Assembly (NCBI GenBank): GCA_964291375.2 | Contig: OZ219809.1 | Location: 1,674,001 to 1,738,000 of the forward strand | Direction of reading: 5' to 3' | DNA length: 64,000 nucleotides | Source of the DNA: 3107 sp001483205 | GTDB taxonomy: Bacteria; Pseudomonadota; Alphaproteobacteria; Rhodobacterales; Rhodobacteraceae | In this document: positions 27,001-35,472 of the stretch, one piece after another | Numbering within the stretch: the first letter of the stretch is position 1 | How the letters are laid out: each line of letters begins with the position of its first letter | The notes under the pieces: generated by a model | Database searches by the model: none | What the model was told of the DNA's origin: nothing | What the model saw: the letters and a program-made list of their open reading frames with translations, nothing else | Made by a program: the position numbers and the translations under genes

Positions 27001-30000
27001 TCGAGGCGCTCGAATTTCTGCAACCCTGCCCGATCCCCAAAAAGGCAGTGCGGTTGCAGACGGCCTTGCAGCCGACCGACGACAACCGGGATGAATTCAC
27101 CTTTACAATTTCCTCGCGCCCCTATGATGTGGATGCAGAGAGCGAACATCATTGCCGGGGAAAGGTGCGTCTTGCGGGCGATGATCACCGGGTGGATGTG
27201 CCCCAAAACCTGACCGACATTGATACGACCCATTTCGCGCCCTCATCCCTTGCCGACGATCAGAACTTTTATGAGCGTCTGGAGGCGGTGCTGAGCGAAA
27301 CCTTCCAGTATGGCCCGTATTTCCGCACCATCCGGCGGGTGCTGGTGGACAAGGTTTCACGGGCCTATCTGTTCGATGTGGAAATGGACGAAGGCTTGTG
27401 GACGGCGGGCCGGGACGAAGGCTATGTCTGTTGCCCGCCGTTGTTGGACGGCGGCCTTCAGATATTCCTCAACCACCTGCTGACCGCCGCCGATCTGTTC
27501 GCCATACCGCAGCGCGCCGAGGCGATGACCTTTCTGCGCCCGCCGACCGGGCCACGGATCACCTGTCATGTCACCCGGCCACGCGATGACTGGATGGATG
27601 CCAATGAACGGGGACAGTATTCGGTGCAGCGCGGTGAACGGTCCGGCGGCAGCATCAGCTTTTATGACACAGAGACCGGGCATCTTATCGCCCATATCGG
27701 CGAATACACCTATTTCACGTCCAACCCGCGCTGGAATGATCTGGCCGAGAGCAAGCACCGGATTGTCTGGCAGCCCAAATTCATTTCCGACACCCCGGCG
27801 CTGATTGACCGCCTGCCGGTGGGCGAGATTGACCCCGGCGCGCTGATCGCGGCGATTGAAGGGCCGGGCGAGGGCGTGCGCCGCACCTGCCGCGTCATTG
27901 AGTTTGCCGGGGGTCGTGCGCCGGATCAGGCATTCCTGAACGACCTCATCGACGACCTGTCCGGCGGTGACAGCCATGGCGAATACTGGATTGTCGGGGA
28001 CAGCGATGAAGAGGCGCGGGCTTTCTATGATGCCTATCACCGCTACGATGCTGCCCTGCGTTTCACCGACATTGACCCGTCCGCGCGGCGAGCGCCGGAG
28101 ACCGGCCTGCTGCGTCGGGCCGCCGCCGAGATCATCCTGCTGCACGCTGACGACAGCCCCCCGACACCGGAGCGGTGGGCGCTGGCCCTGCGGCTGGCTG
28201 TGGCGGGCGGGCTGGCGCTGGTGCGCCATGGCGAGGGGCAGGTGATCGAACCCGGCGGGGGCTGGACAACCCTGCGGGCGGGGCGGCGTTTGACCCTGAT
28301 GAAAGCGCTTACAGAATATGCTGATGCCCCTGACGATACGGATGATGATGCAGAGCTTCCCGGCCCGAGATGGGTGTTGGGGGAACCGGGCAGTGCGGCC
28401 TCTGACTGGGTGTCCGTGCTCGACCGCCCGGATGTGGTGCATCCGATTCCCGATGAGGATTGGGCCAGCCCCGCGCTGCACATGCTGGGTGACTGGCCCG
28501 ATATGAAAGCGCTTACATCCATCGACTTTTTCTGCGGCAATGACCCCGACGACCTGACGGGCGAACGCCTGACCGCAGGGTTCATCGCCTTTGTTCAGGC
28601 CCTGGTGTCCTGCCGGATCGAACAGGCGGATCGCTGGTGCCGCCTGACCGTGGTGACGCAAAGAGCCGCCCATGATGTCGAAAACCCGCGCGGCGCGGTG
28701 CTCTGGGGTGCGGTCCGCAGCATGGCGATGGAAAGCGGTGAGGAGGCAAAGATTGATTTCCGCCTGGTTGATCTGGGTGATTCCGGTGATTTGCAGACTC
28801 TGGCCCGGCTTGCGCGGTGCGACCTGCGCGAGCGGGAGCTGGCGGTGCGCGAAAACCGCCTGTGGGTGCCGCGGATGACCCGCATTCGCAAGCGGTATGC
28901 ACCGGTGTCCGCGGGCGAGTCCTGCACCTACAGGCTGGCCCTGGACAACGCGGGACAAATCGCCGGTCTTCAGATGAAGACCTGCGCGTTTCCGCCGCTC
29001 GGGGCGGAAGATGTGGAAATCGAGGTCACCGCGGCGGCGCTCAACTTCCGTGACATTATGGTCACGCTGGGGCTTTTGCCCGCGCTGGCCTATGAGCGTT
29101 CGGCACTCGGGCACATGATCGGCATGGAGGCAAGCGGCATTGTGCGCCGGGTGGGTGCAGATGTGACGCACTGCGGGACAGGCGACCGGGTGATGTTCAT
29201 CGGCGGCGGCTGCATCGCCAATCGGGTGACGGTGAACCAGCATCTTGTCTTTGCCAAACCCGATAACCTCAGCATGGAAGAGGCCGCTTCGGTCTTGTCG
29301 GTTCATGTCACCGCGTATTATGCGCTCATCCATATGGCGCGCCTGCGCAAGGGCCAGCGGGTGCTGATCCACTCTGCCATGGGCGGGGTCGGTCAGGCCG
29401 CCATTGCCCTGGCCCGACATGCAGGGGCCGAGATTTATGCAACCGCCGGAAGCGAGAGCAAGCGCGAACATCTGCGGGCGCTGGGCGTGCGCGCGGCCTT
29501 CGATTCCCACAGCTTTGACTGGTATGACGGACTGATGGCGGCCACCGGGGGCGAGGGCGTCGATGTGGTGCTCAATTCCCTTGCCGGGCGACATGTCAGG
29601 CTTTGCCTTCAGGCGCTGAGGCCGGGCGGCTGGCATTGCGAGATCGGCAAGGTGGATATTTACGCGGACAGAGAGCTTGGCCTGCGTATCTTTCGCAAGA
29701 ACCTGCGCTTTGCAGCGATTGATATTGACCGCCTGATGCTCGACGACCCGGAAATGACGCGCGCGCTTTCACAGACCTGCCTTGACCTGATTGCAGGCGG
29801 GGCGCTGCCGCCGCCGCCCGTCACTGTTTTCCCCTTTGCGGATTACGCCGGGGCACTGCGACAGATGGCGGCAGGCAGGCATCAGGGCAAACTGGTTCTG
29901 AAAGCGCCCACGAAATCCGATGACCCCGGATTTCCGGTTGCCGATGTGCGGCCATTGTTCGACCATGACGCGACCTATCTGGTGACGGGCGGGCTGGGCG

Positions 30001-30755
30001 GTTTTGGCCTCAGACTGCTGCCGTATCTGGTGGCCATGGGCGCGCGCCATATCACCCTTCTGGACCGGGATCCCGAACGCCGCCGGGACGCCGGGTGGAT
30101 TCGCCGGTCAACTGCCTTGGCCTATATGGATAAGCCGGTCGAGTTTGACATCGTGACCGGTGATGTCGCGGTGAAGGCCGATGTCCGGCGCTGCATTGCC
30201 GGGGTGCAACGACCGCTCAGGGGCGTGTTCCACCTTGCCGGGGTGCTTGATGATCGCTTGCTGGACGACCTGTCGGCGGAGTCGGTGGCGCGGGTGTTCG
30301 CCCCCAAGGCCCTTGGCGCTTTTCATCTTCACAAGGTGACGGCGGACCACCGGCTGGACCATTTCGTGCTGTTTTCCTCCACGGCCTCAACGCTGGGCAA
30401 TCTCGGACAGATCAATTACAGCGCTGCCAACGCCTATCTGGACGGTCTTGCTGCTAGCCGACAAAGGCAAGGGCTGCCGGGGTTGTCCTGCAACATGGCG
30501 GCGGTGGCCGATGCCGGAATGGCCGCCCGCAGCCTGCCGGTCCTGCGCATGATGCGGGCGGCGGGCCTGCCCCCGGTCAGCAGCGATTTTGCGATTGCGA
30601 ATCTGGACTATGCGCTGCGCGCGATGCCCGAACAGGATCATCTGATCACTGCCCTGTTTGAACGCCCGGTCTGGACGGTCGATTTCCCGGACTACATGCG
30701 GATCGGACGGCTGATGCGCAATCAGGACGCCTTTCGAGGCCGGTGTCGGCGGTGA
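24036..30755 (+). CDS. Highly reducing type I polyketide synthase (KS-AT-DH-ER-KR)
   Basis: Domains by nucleotide position: KS 24100-25400 with active cysteine codon at 24606 (TACSAS) and histidines in EAHATGT and VKSNLGH. AT 25690-26640 has GHSSGE. DH 26800-27720 has DHRVHHAAIMP, where the usual glycine is histidine, and LLDGGLQ. A degenerate MT/KR-like spacer covers 27750-28850. ER 28930-29910 has SAMGGVGQAAIALA. KR 29960-30650 has VTGGLGGFG and SAANAYLDG. The order resembles animal FAS and fungal reducing PKSs, so iterative use is likely. The start at 24036 has AGGGG upstream; an ATG at 24015 has none. The frame ends at CRGRR-like residues, whereas another frame joins directly to the ACP, so the C-terminus is probably an indel artefact or a real break. 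Confidence 0.95.
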   Translation: MDMTARTRPDATPSDLPPLHMPVAIVGYSYRLPGGLRDDAAFWQLLAEREIVQEPITERYGRGYRPVGGFSGPGRFASPHEGLIRDDVEKLFDRGLFGLSQNEMTSTDPQMRMLLTCTWEVFERAGWDLHSLHNSPTGVFIGAQTPPVANWRPMRGASPFDVTSISLAMLANRISYHFNLMGPSTTYCTACSASLTALHAAMSALQNGDCEQVVVGSVNYLGTARLSASFNALGVISPDGKCHSFDAEANGYMRSEGAFAYALKPLFAAERDGDRILAVVEATAVNAAGAADEGVGLSQGRYITAPTRHAQVELMRQACARAGRDPGDFDYIEAHATGTVVGDRIEGNAIAEAFSGSTRDTPLRLSSVKSNLGHMEAAAFHCALLKVLLMIERRMFAPTSRNFLVPNPEIDFDRCPMQVQTVCEPFPERPAVIGINSFGFGGANGHCVVREYRPPRPISRSVPTAPKAGYMVPLSARSSGALTRSAERLRDTLGEQQDLDLYTIAGNLGRRRTHFAARTSFAVRDRQGLVAALEAFIRDPSPVTTLAGEDRRRLAMVFSGQGTQWAGCGRVLYDADPVFRRAIDAIEAHWREHSDISLRAACFSAGQEELNEVRLAQPVIFMVQCALVELLKTWGVYPNCVVGHSSGEVAAAYAAGHLSLADATRLVFHRATLQQRTAGSGRMLAIGLDRPGVEELLTSMGMSFRFGEEGEPGPVQVEIACENAPANTVICGRETALRPVMEALDQRGLQNLLLPGNIAFHSAAMDPIRGDALAALSFLDTCGAGAEAPFVSSVTGAVTTRLDSAYWWSNIRQPVRFAAAMETIQRERRADVVLEIAPHCALQPTIAQCLEGNTRPVTCLPTLMRDSDTCLGFQETLGGLFRSGVTLDFAAQYPRPEPVAHLLPGHPRDEQAAMDIMCDNEMFVRQGEYSHGPLVGHRVPCAHMLFEARLSDQDFPWMADHRVHHAAIMPAAGYIELVLEALGGVPVYFEALEFLQPCPIPKKAVRLQTALQPTDDNRDEFTFTISSRPYDVDAESEHHCRGKVRLAGDDHRVDVPQNLTDIDTTHFAPSSLADDQNFYERLEAVLSETFQYGPYFRTIRRVLVDKVSRAYLFDVEMDEGLWTAGRDEGYVCCPPLLDGGLQIFLNHLLTAADLFAIPQRAEAMTFLRPPTGPRITCHVTRPRDDWMDANERGQYSVQRGERSGGSISFYDTETGHLIAHIGEYTYFTSNPRWNDLAESKHRIVWQPKFISDTPALIDRLPVGEIDPGALIAAIEGPGEGVRRTCRVIEFAGGRAPDQAFLNDLIDDLSGGDSHGEYWIVGDSDEEARAFYDAYHRYDAALRFTDIDPSARRAPETGLLRRAAAEIILLHADDSPPTPERWALALRLAVAGGLALVRHGEGQVIEPGGGWTTLRAGRRLTLMKALTEYADAPDDTDDDAELPGPRWVLGEPGSAASDWVSVLDRPDVVHPIPDEDWASPALHMLGDWPDMKALTSIDFFCGNDPDDLTGERLTAGFIAFVQALVSCRIEQADRWCRLTVVTQRAAHDVENPRGAVLWGAVRSMAMESGEEAKIDFRLVDLGDSGDLQTLARLARCDLRERELAVRENRLWVPRMTRIRKRYAPVSAGESCTYRLALDNAGQIAGLQMKTCAFPPLGAEDVEIEVTAAALNFRDIMVTLGLLPALAYERSALGHMIGMEASGIVRRVGADVTHCGTGDRVMFIGGGCIANRVTVNQHLVFAKPDNLSMEEAASVLSVHVTAYYALIHMARLRKGQRVLIHSAMGGVGQAAIALARHAGAEIYATAGSESKREHLRALGVRAAFDSHSFDWYDGLMAATGGEGVDVVLNSLAGRHVRLCLQALRPGGWHCEIGKVDIYADRELGLRIFRKNLRFAAIDIDRLMLDDPEMTRALSQTCLDLIAGGALPPPPVTVFPFADYAGALRQMAAGRHQGKLVLKAPTKSDDPGFPVADVRPLFDHDATYLVTGGLGGFGLRLLPYLVAMGARHITLLDRDPERRRDAGWIRRSTALAYMDKPVEFDIVTGDVAVKADVRRCIAGVQRPLRGVFHLAGVLDDRLLDDLSAESVARVFAPKALGAFHLHKVTADHRLDHFVLFSSTASTLGNLGQINYSAANAYLDGLAASRQRQGLPGLSCNMAAVADAGMAARSLPVLRMMRAAGLPPVSSDFAIANLDYALRAMPEQDHLITALFERPVWTVDFPDYMRIGRLMRNQDAFRGRCRR

Positions 30756-30762
30756 GCTGACA

Positions 30763-31164
30763 GTGGAGACCGTGGTCGCGCAGATCGCGGCGAAGGTTGC
30801 CGAGCTTTGCGGCCATGATGAAGGCGGCATTGAGGAACCGCTGTCGAGCTTCGGCCTCACCTCGATCTCTGTTGCCGAGCTCGGAACCTTCATTCAGACC
30901 CAATTCAACTATAGAGTGAGTGCTCTGGAGCTGATGACCACCGCATCGGCATTGTCGCTGGCCCAGGGTATCGTTCACGGCACCGATGACGCGGCAGAGG
31001 ACGCAGGCGATACCGGGGACACGGATATGGCCACGGTCGCGGACATATCCCCCGCCGCCCGGCAAGGGTCTGACCGTGCCCCGTCCGTCTTTGCGAACCC
31101 GCCGGAGAGCCACTTTCCCAATGGCGATGAGGCCGCCGCCGCGCGTGTGGCTCAACGGGCCTGA
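30763..31164 (+). CDS. Acyl carrier protein domain, free-standing as sequenced, probably the PKS C-terminus
   Basis: Read from GTG at 30763, this gives 133 residues. Residues 1-75 form an ACP four-helix pattern with the phosphopantetheine serine in FGLTSISVAEL (Ser34). The tail is acidic and low in complexity. The GTG lacks a convincing ribosome-binding site. The frame is open upstream to about 30733, reading EAGVGGELTVETVVAQ, which joins smoothly to the PKS sequence MRNQDAF if one base of CTTTCGAGG is removed. I therefore think the ACP is the last domain of the synthase. If truly separate, it would act in trans as an integral carrier. Confidence 0.75.
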   Translation: METVVAQIAAKVAELCGHDEGGIEEPLSSFGLTSISVAELGTFIQTQFNYRVSALELMTTASALSLAQGIVHGTDDAAEDAGDTGDTDMATVADISPAARQGSDRAPSVFANPPESHFPNGDEAAAARVAQRA

Positions 31165-31185
31165 ACGCAGAAAGGAAGGCAACCC

Positions 31186-32928
31186 ATGCCCAAGGCACTT
31201 CTGGTTTATCCCGAACAACCGCCAACCTATTGGGGGACCAACTATGCTTTGGAATTGGCGGGCGTCAAGGCGGCCTTTCCGCCACTGGGGTTGCTGACCA
31301 TCGCCGCGCTTTTCCCCCCGGAATATGACCTGCGCGTCGTCGATATGAATGTGTCCCCGCTGAAGGATGCTGATCTGGAATGGGCCGATCTGGTCTTCAC
31401 CTCTACCATGATCGTTCAGCAGTTTTCCCTCAGAACCGTGATCCGGCGCTGCAAACGTGCCGGTGTTCCGGTGATTGCCGGAGGGCCGCACCCCACCACC
31501 TTTCACGACGAAATCGAGGGGGTCGATCACTTCGTGCTGGATGAGGCGGAAGAGATATTCCCCGGCTTTCTGCGTGATCTGGAGAGCGGGACCGCCAAGG
31601 CGATCTATCGGGAGCGGCGCAAGCCCGATGTCTCCTGCACACCGGTGCCGCGTTTCGACCTGATCGACTTTGACAACTATTATTCTATGGGCCTTCAGTT
31701 CTCGCGCGGGTGCCCGTTCGATTGCGAGTTCTGCGACATCACCAAGCTGTATGGCCGTGTGCCCCGGACCAAATCCCCGGACCAGATGGTGACAGAGTTC
31801 GATGCGCTCTACCGATTGGGGTGGAAAGGCCCGCTTTTCCTGGTCGATGACAATTTCATCGGCAACAAGCGGGACGCCATGCGTCTGTTGCCTGTTATCA
31901 CCGAGTGGCAGAAGGCCCATGGTTACCCGTTTTCCCTGTCCACCGAGGCCAGCCTGAACCTGGCTCTTATGGACGAGTTGATGGACAGGATGGTTGACGC
32001 CGGTTTCGACACCGTGTTTCTGGGCATCGAGACCCCCAACCCCAAGGCGCTGATCAAGACCAAGAAACCGCAAAACGTCAGTAAGCGAGAGGAAAACTTT
32101 CTGTTCAACGCGGTTCGTAAAATCCAGCACAAGGGCATTCAGGTTCAGGGCGGGTTTATCCTTGGCCTCGACAGCGACGATGAAAGCGTTTTCGACGCGC
32201 AAATAGAGTTCATACAAAGGGCGGGCATTCCGGTGGCACCGATCTATCTGCTGACGGCGCTTCGCGGCACTGACATGTATGATCGTCTGGCCTCTGAGAA
32301 CCGGTTGCTGAAAAAGCAGATCGGCGATAGCGCGATGACGCTCAATTTCAAGCCGGAGCTGGACCCGGAAGTGTTGCTTGCCGGTTACCGGCGGGTGACC
32401 GCCACCCTTTACGACCCGCCGCTTGAAAATTATTTCCGGCGTTGCCTGACCATGTTCGAGCATCTGAAAATGGTGCCCCATCTGAGAAAACCGATGAGCC
32501 GGAATGCCAATATCGTTGCGGCCATGCGGGTGCGCAGGCAGCTCTCGGCAAATCAGGTTCCGGCCTTTTCCAGATTCATCGCCAGGGTTTCCCGCGATCA
32601 CCCCCGCCTGTTGACCATGGCATTGCATCTGGCCGCGCAGGGCTATCATTTCGAGAGGATCACCCGTCAGCAGATAATGATCCACGATTTCAAGACGTTT
32701 CTGAAGGCAGAGCTGGCGCAGTTTCGGGATGAGGTCGGGCAATACCCGCAGCCTTCCAGCAAAATAAGCAACCGCCGACAGGTATTGCTGGATCAGGTCG
32801 AGACCCGCTATCAGTCGTTGCCGGACGATCTTCGTTATAGCGAAGACGGCATTGACTCCGCACTGGCGGCTTTCCGCTCTATCGTGAACGCGCGGACAGA
32901 ACTGTCCAAACATCCGGAAACTGCGTAA
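31186..32928 (+). CDS. B12-binding-type radical SAM enzyme (DUF4070-like C-terminus)
   Basis: This 580-residue protein has an N-terminal cobalamin-binding-like Rossmann domain (LLVYPEQPPTYWGTNYALE, VIAGGPHPT). The radical SAM core contains the CxxxCxxC cluster motif RGCPFDCEFCD (Cys176, Cys180, Cys183), GPLFLVDDNFIG and FLGIETPNPKAL. The C-terminal helical domain resembles those of HpnP/HpnJ-like enzymes. Members often methylate unactivated carbons or rearrange lipids, using SAM and sometimes cobalamin. The gene is 21 bp after the ACP and 39 bp before the reductase-sulfotransferase, so it probably tailors the polyketide, for example by C-methylation, which would explain the degenerate MT region in the PKS. 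The reaction is inferred. Confidence 0.88.
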   Translation: MPKALLVYPEQPPTYWGTNYALELAGVKAAFPPLGLLTIAALFPPEYDLRVVDMNVSPLKDADLEWADLVFTSTMIVQQFSLRTVIRRCKRAGVPVIAGGPHPTTFHDEIEGVDHFVLDEAEEIFPGFLRDLESGTAKAIYRERRKPDVSCTPVPRFDLIDFDNYYSMGLQFSRGCPFDCEFCDITKLYGRVPRTKSPDQMVTEFDALYRLGWKGPLFLVDDNFIGNKRDAMRLLPVITEWQKAHGYPFSLSTEASLNLALMDELMDRMVDAGFDTVFLGIETPNPKALIKTKKPQNVSKREENFLFNAVRKIQHKGIQVQGGFILGLDSDDESVFDAQIEFIQRAGIPVAPIYLLTALRGTDMYDRLASENRLLKKQIGDSAMTLNFKPELDPEVLLAGYRRVTATLYDPPLENYFRRCLTMFEHLKMVPHLRKPMSRNANIVAAMRVRRQLSANQVPAFSRFIARVSRDHPRLLTMALHLAAQGYHFERITRQQIMIHDFKTFLKAELAQFRDEVGQYPQPSSKISNRRQVLLDQVETRYQSLPDDLRYSEDGIDSALAAFRSIVNARTELSKHPETA

Positions 32929-32967
32929 GCTGTTCCGTCATCAGCCGATACCCCGGAGAAACCGATC

Positions 32968-35463
32968 ATGGACCAGCGAACCACCGCCAGGGAAACGATA
33001 GCGCCGCTTGCAGGCCCCTTGCCAGCGCAATGCCAACGCGACCTTGATGCGCTGCGGCGCTTCATTCATGCGACCGTCAGCGCGGCCCCGCCCGCCCCTG
33101 CCGTTACAACGGACGACTTTCGGCATGTCCTGCTGACCGGTGCCACCGGGTTCATTGGCCGTTTTTTTCTGCATGAACTCCTGCGGCAGAACGCCAACCT
33201 GACGATACATTGTGTTGTTCGGGCCGAGACCGCCGCAGACGGTCACGCCCGCATCCGCGCTGCCATGCAGCAGGCGGAAATCTGGGACGACGCCTTTGCG
33301 CCGCGCATTGTGGCCCTGCCCGGCGACATCGGACAGGCCCGGCTTGGCCTGTCTGCCGAGCATTTCGACGCCCTGTGCCGACAGACCGACGCGGTGTATC
33401 ATCTGGCCGCCGACATAAACCTTCAGTCTTCCTATCTTGATATTCGCAAAAACAACACGTTCGGCGTCAGCAACGTGCTGGAACTGTGTTTGCGCGAACG
33501 TTTCAAGCATCTGTTCTTTGCGTCCACCATGGGGGTGTTTCCGCAGTATTTTTGCAGCTTTGCGGATGAATTTCAGCATGATCACATCGACACCGGAATG
33601 CAGCCTGATCCGGCAGTGATGAAGACGGTGTTTCCGATCGGCCTGCTCGGCTATCCGTGGAGCAAGCTGACCTCTGAACAGGCACTCGGGTTTGCACATC
33701 AGACCGGGATGCCGCTGGTGATTTTCCGGCTGCCGCAAACCAATCTGTCCAGTTCCGGCTTTAGCCCGGCGGGCGACCTTGCCGTCCGACTGTTTGCAGC
33801 GGTGGCCGATTGCGAAACCCTGCCCGAGGGCTTCACCTTCCGGGCCAGTAGCGAGGCCGTCGATACGCTGAGCCGGGCCTGCATTGCAATTTCCCTGAAC
33901 CCGGAACGCCGACATACCATTTATCATTGCTGCAATTCGTTCCTGGACCAGCATGATCTCGAACCCGCCGATTTCGGCTTCTACTGGCCCGTCGTGCCCT
34001 ATGAGCGGTTCAAACGCGCCTGTCAGGCGCGGGGCGAAAGCTCACCGCTGCATGGCTATTGGCCGGTGATGGATCATTTCGGGCGATACTGGTTCAGCCG
34101 CAACAAGCCTCAGGACCGGTTGCCGATTTGCGACCGCGCCATCCGTGAGGACTGTCCCTTTCCGATCAAGTGGGCAGGGACATTCACCAAGCTCAAGCGC
34201 ACCCATGAATGGGTCAGCCGTCACCGGAAGACATGGCCATACCCCGTTCCGCAAAGCCGCCTGGACTTCGACCACCTGATGATGCGAGCCGAACACTATG
34301 CCCGCGAGCTGGATGTGCCTTTCGATACGGCCTGTCCCGGCTGGATACGCCGGTCGCTGCAAGAACTGGTCGGGGCATTGACCATGCCCGAGGCCCGGCT
34401 TGTGAACGACAAGATCGGCTTTATTGTCTTTGAATTGAGCCGTTTGCTGCGCCAGAATGCCGAAATCGCCCGTGAAGAGCAGAGATATACCGGGATCGGG
34501 CGCGAGCGGATCGTCAGGCCGGTCTTCATCGTCGGGATCAATCGCAGCGGCACGACCTTTCTGCACCGCCTGCTGGCGCGCGATGATCGGTTCTGGGCAT
34601 TGCGGTTGTATGAGATCATAAATCCGGTCCTGCCGCAGGGCGGTTATGACGCCATAACGGGCATATCCGATGACCCCCGGTATGTGATGGCGGAAGAGTC
34701 GGGGAATACTCTCGAGATATTCAAGGCCATAGAAAGCATTCACCCTTTCGACCTCACCGCGCCCGAAGAGGATTTTCCGCTTTTCAAGCAGTGCTTCAAG
34801 AGCTGGACCTACGTTGCCCAATTCCATGTGCCGGGCTATGAAAACTGGCTGGCCGAGAGCGATCTCGGCGATGCCTATGCGCACCATCGCAGGCTGGTCG
34901 GGCATTATACATGGCAGCGTCAGCAGGCAAACCCGGAGCATCAGGGACAATGGTTGTTCAAGATGCCCTTCCATCTCAAGGAGCTTGAAAGCCTGATCGA
35001 GACCTATCCCGATGCGCTTTTCATCCAGACCCACCGCGCGCCTGCCGAGGTGATGGGGTCATGGAACAGCCTGGTGGAGCGGGTGCGTTCCCTCATCACG
35101 GAGCCGCTTTCGGGCGCGGAAACCGGGGCCGAGCAACTGGCCTTTATGAGCAAAATGTTGAACGGGGGCACCGGGTTCCGGCTGGCGCGTCCTGATCTGG
35201 CGGATCGCTGGGTCGATGTGGCTTACACCGATCTGGTCCGTGACCCCATGGCGGTTGTGCGCGACATCTATGACCGGTTCGGCTGGTCACTGGGGCAACC
35301 GACGGCACAGGAAATGAAGGGGTGGCTGTCGCGGCAGGCAGAGCGGCGACGGCGAGAGACCCGGCACAGTTACAGCCTGGAAAGCTACGGCCTCACACCG
35401 GGCGGGGTTGACAGGGCATTCGCGCCGTATCTGGAGTTCGCGGCGCGCCGGGGATTTGCCTGA
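32968..35463 (+). CDS. Thioester reductase-like SDR fused to a PAPS sulfotransferase
   Basis: One 831-residue chain has two recognisable parts. Residues 50-350 form an NAD(P)-dependent thioester-reductase/extended SDR domain with TGATGFIG (57-64), FASTMGVFP and Y229-x-x-x-K233 (GYPWSK). Residues 515-830 form a sulfotransferase with the PAPS 5'-phosphosulfate loop GINRSGTT (523-530), continuing as TFLHRLLARDDRFWALRLYE, and a 3'-phosphate region THRAPAEVMGSW. The linker (350-510) is helical and unassigned. The inferred sequence is reduction of a PKS-bound thioester to an aldehyde or alcohol, then sulfation of a hydroxyl. I do not recall this fusion from characterised pathways. It is the last gene of the cluster; the converging SMR gene ends 9 bp beyond it. 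Confidence 0.88.
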   Translation: MDQRTTARETIAPLAGPLPAQCQRDLDALRRFIHATVSAAPPAPAVTTDDFRHVLLTGATGFIGRFFLHELLRQNANLTIHCVVRAETAADGHARIRAAMQQAEIWDDAFAPRIVALPGDIGQARLGLSAEHFDALCRQTDAVYHLAADINLQSSYLDIRKNNTFGVSNVLELCLRERFKHLFFASTMGVFPQYFCSFADEFQHDHIDTGMQPDPAVMKTVFPIGLLGYPWSKLTSEQALGFAHQTGMPLVIFRLPQTNLSSSGFSPAGDLAVRLFAAVADCETLPEGFTFRASSEAVDTLSRACIAISLNPERRHTIYHCCNSFLDQHDLEPADFGFYWPVVPYERFKRACQARGESSPLHGYWPVMDHFGRYWFSRNKPQDRLPICDRAIREDCPFPIKWAGTFTKLKRTHEWVSRHRKTWPYPVPQSRLDFDHLMMRAEHYARELDVPFDTACPGWIRRSLQELVGALTMPEARLVNDKIGFIVFELSRLLRQNAEIAREEQRYTGIGRERIVRPVFIVGINRSGTTFLHRLLARDDRFWALRLYEIINPVLPQGGYDAITGISDDPRYVMAEESGNTLEIFKAIESIHPFDLTAPEEDFPLFKQCFKSWTYVAQFHVPGYENWLAESDLGDAYAHHRRLVGHYTWQRQQANPEHQGQWLFKMPFHLKELESLIETYPDALFIQTHRAPAEVMGSWNSLVERVRSLITEPLSGAETGAEQLAFMSKMLNGGTGFRLARPDLADRWVDVAYTDLVRDPMAVVRDIYDRFGWSLGQPTAQEMKGWLSRQAERRRRETRHSYSLESYGLTPGGVDRAFAPYLEFAARRGFA

Positions 35464-35472
35464 AAAACCGGC

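Noticed and set aside
27357..29636. Long minus-strand frame of 759 residues inside the PKS
   Set aside because: It is a shadow of the high-GC PKS codons; the PKS domains and motifs are unmistakable on the plus strand.
30646..32913. Long minus-strand frame of 755 residues opposite the radical SAM gene
   Set aside because: It opposes a gene with an intact CxxxCxxC core and shows no protein-family features.
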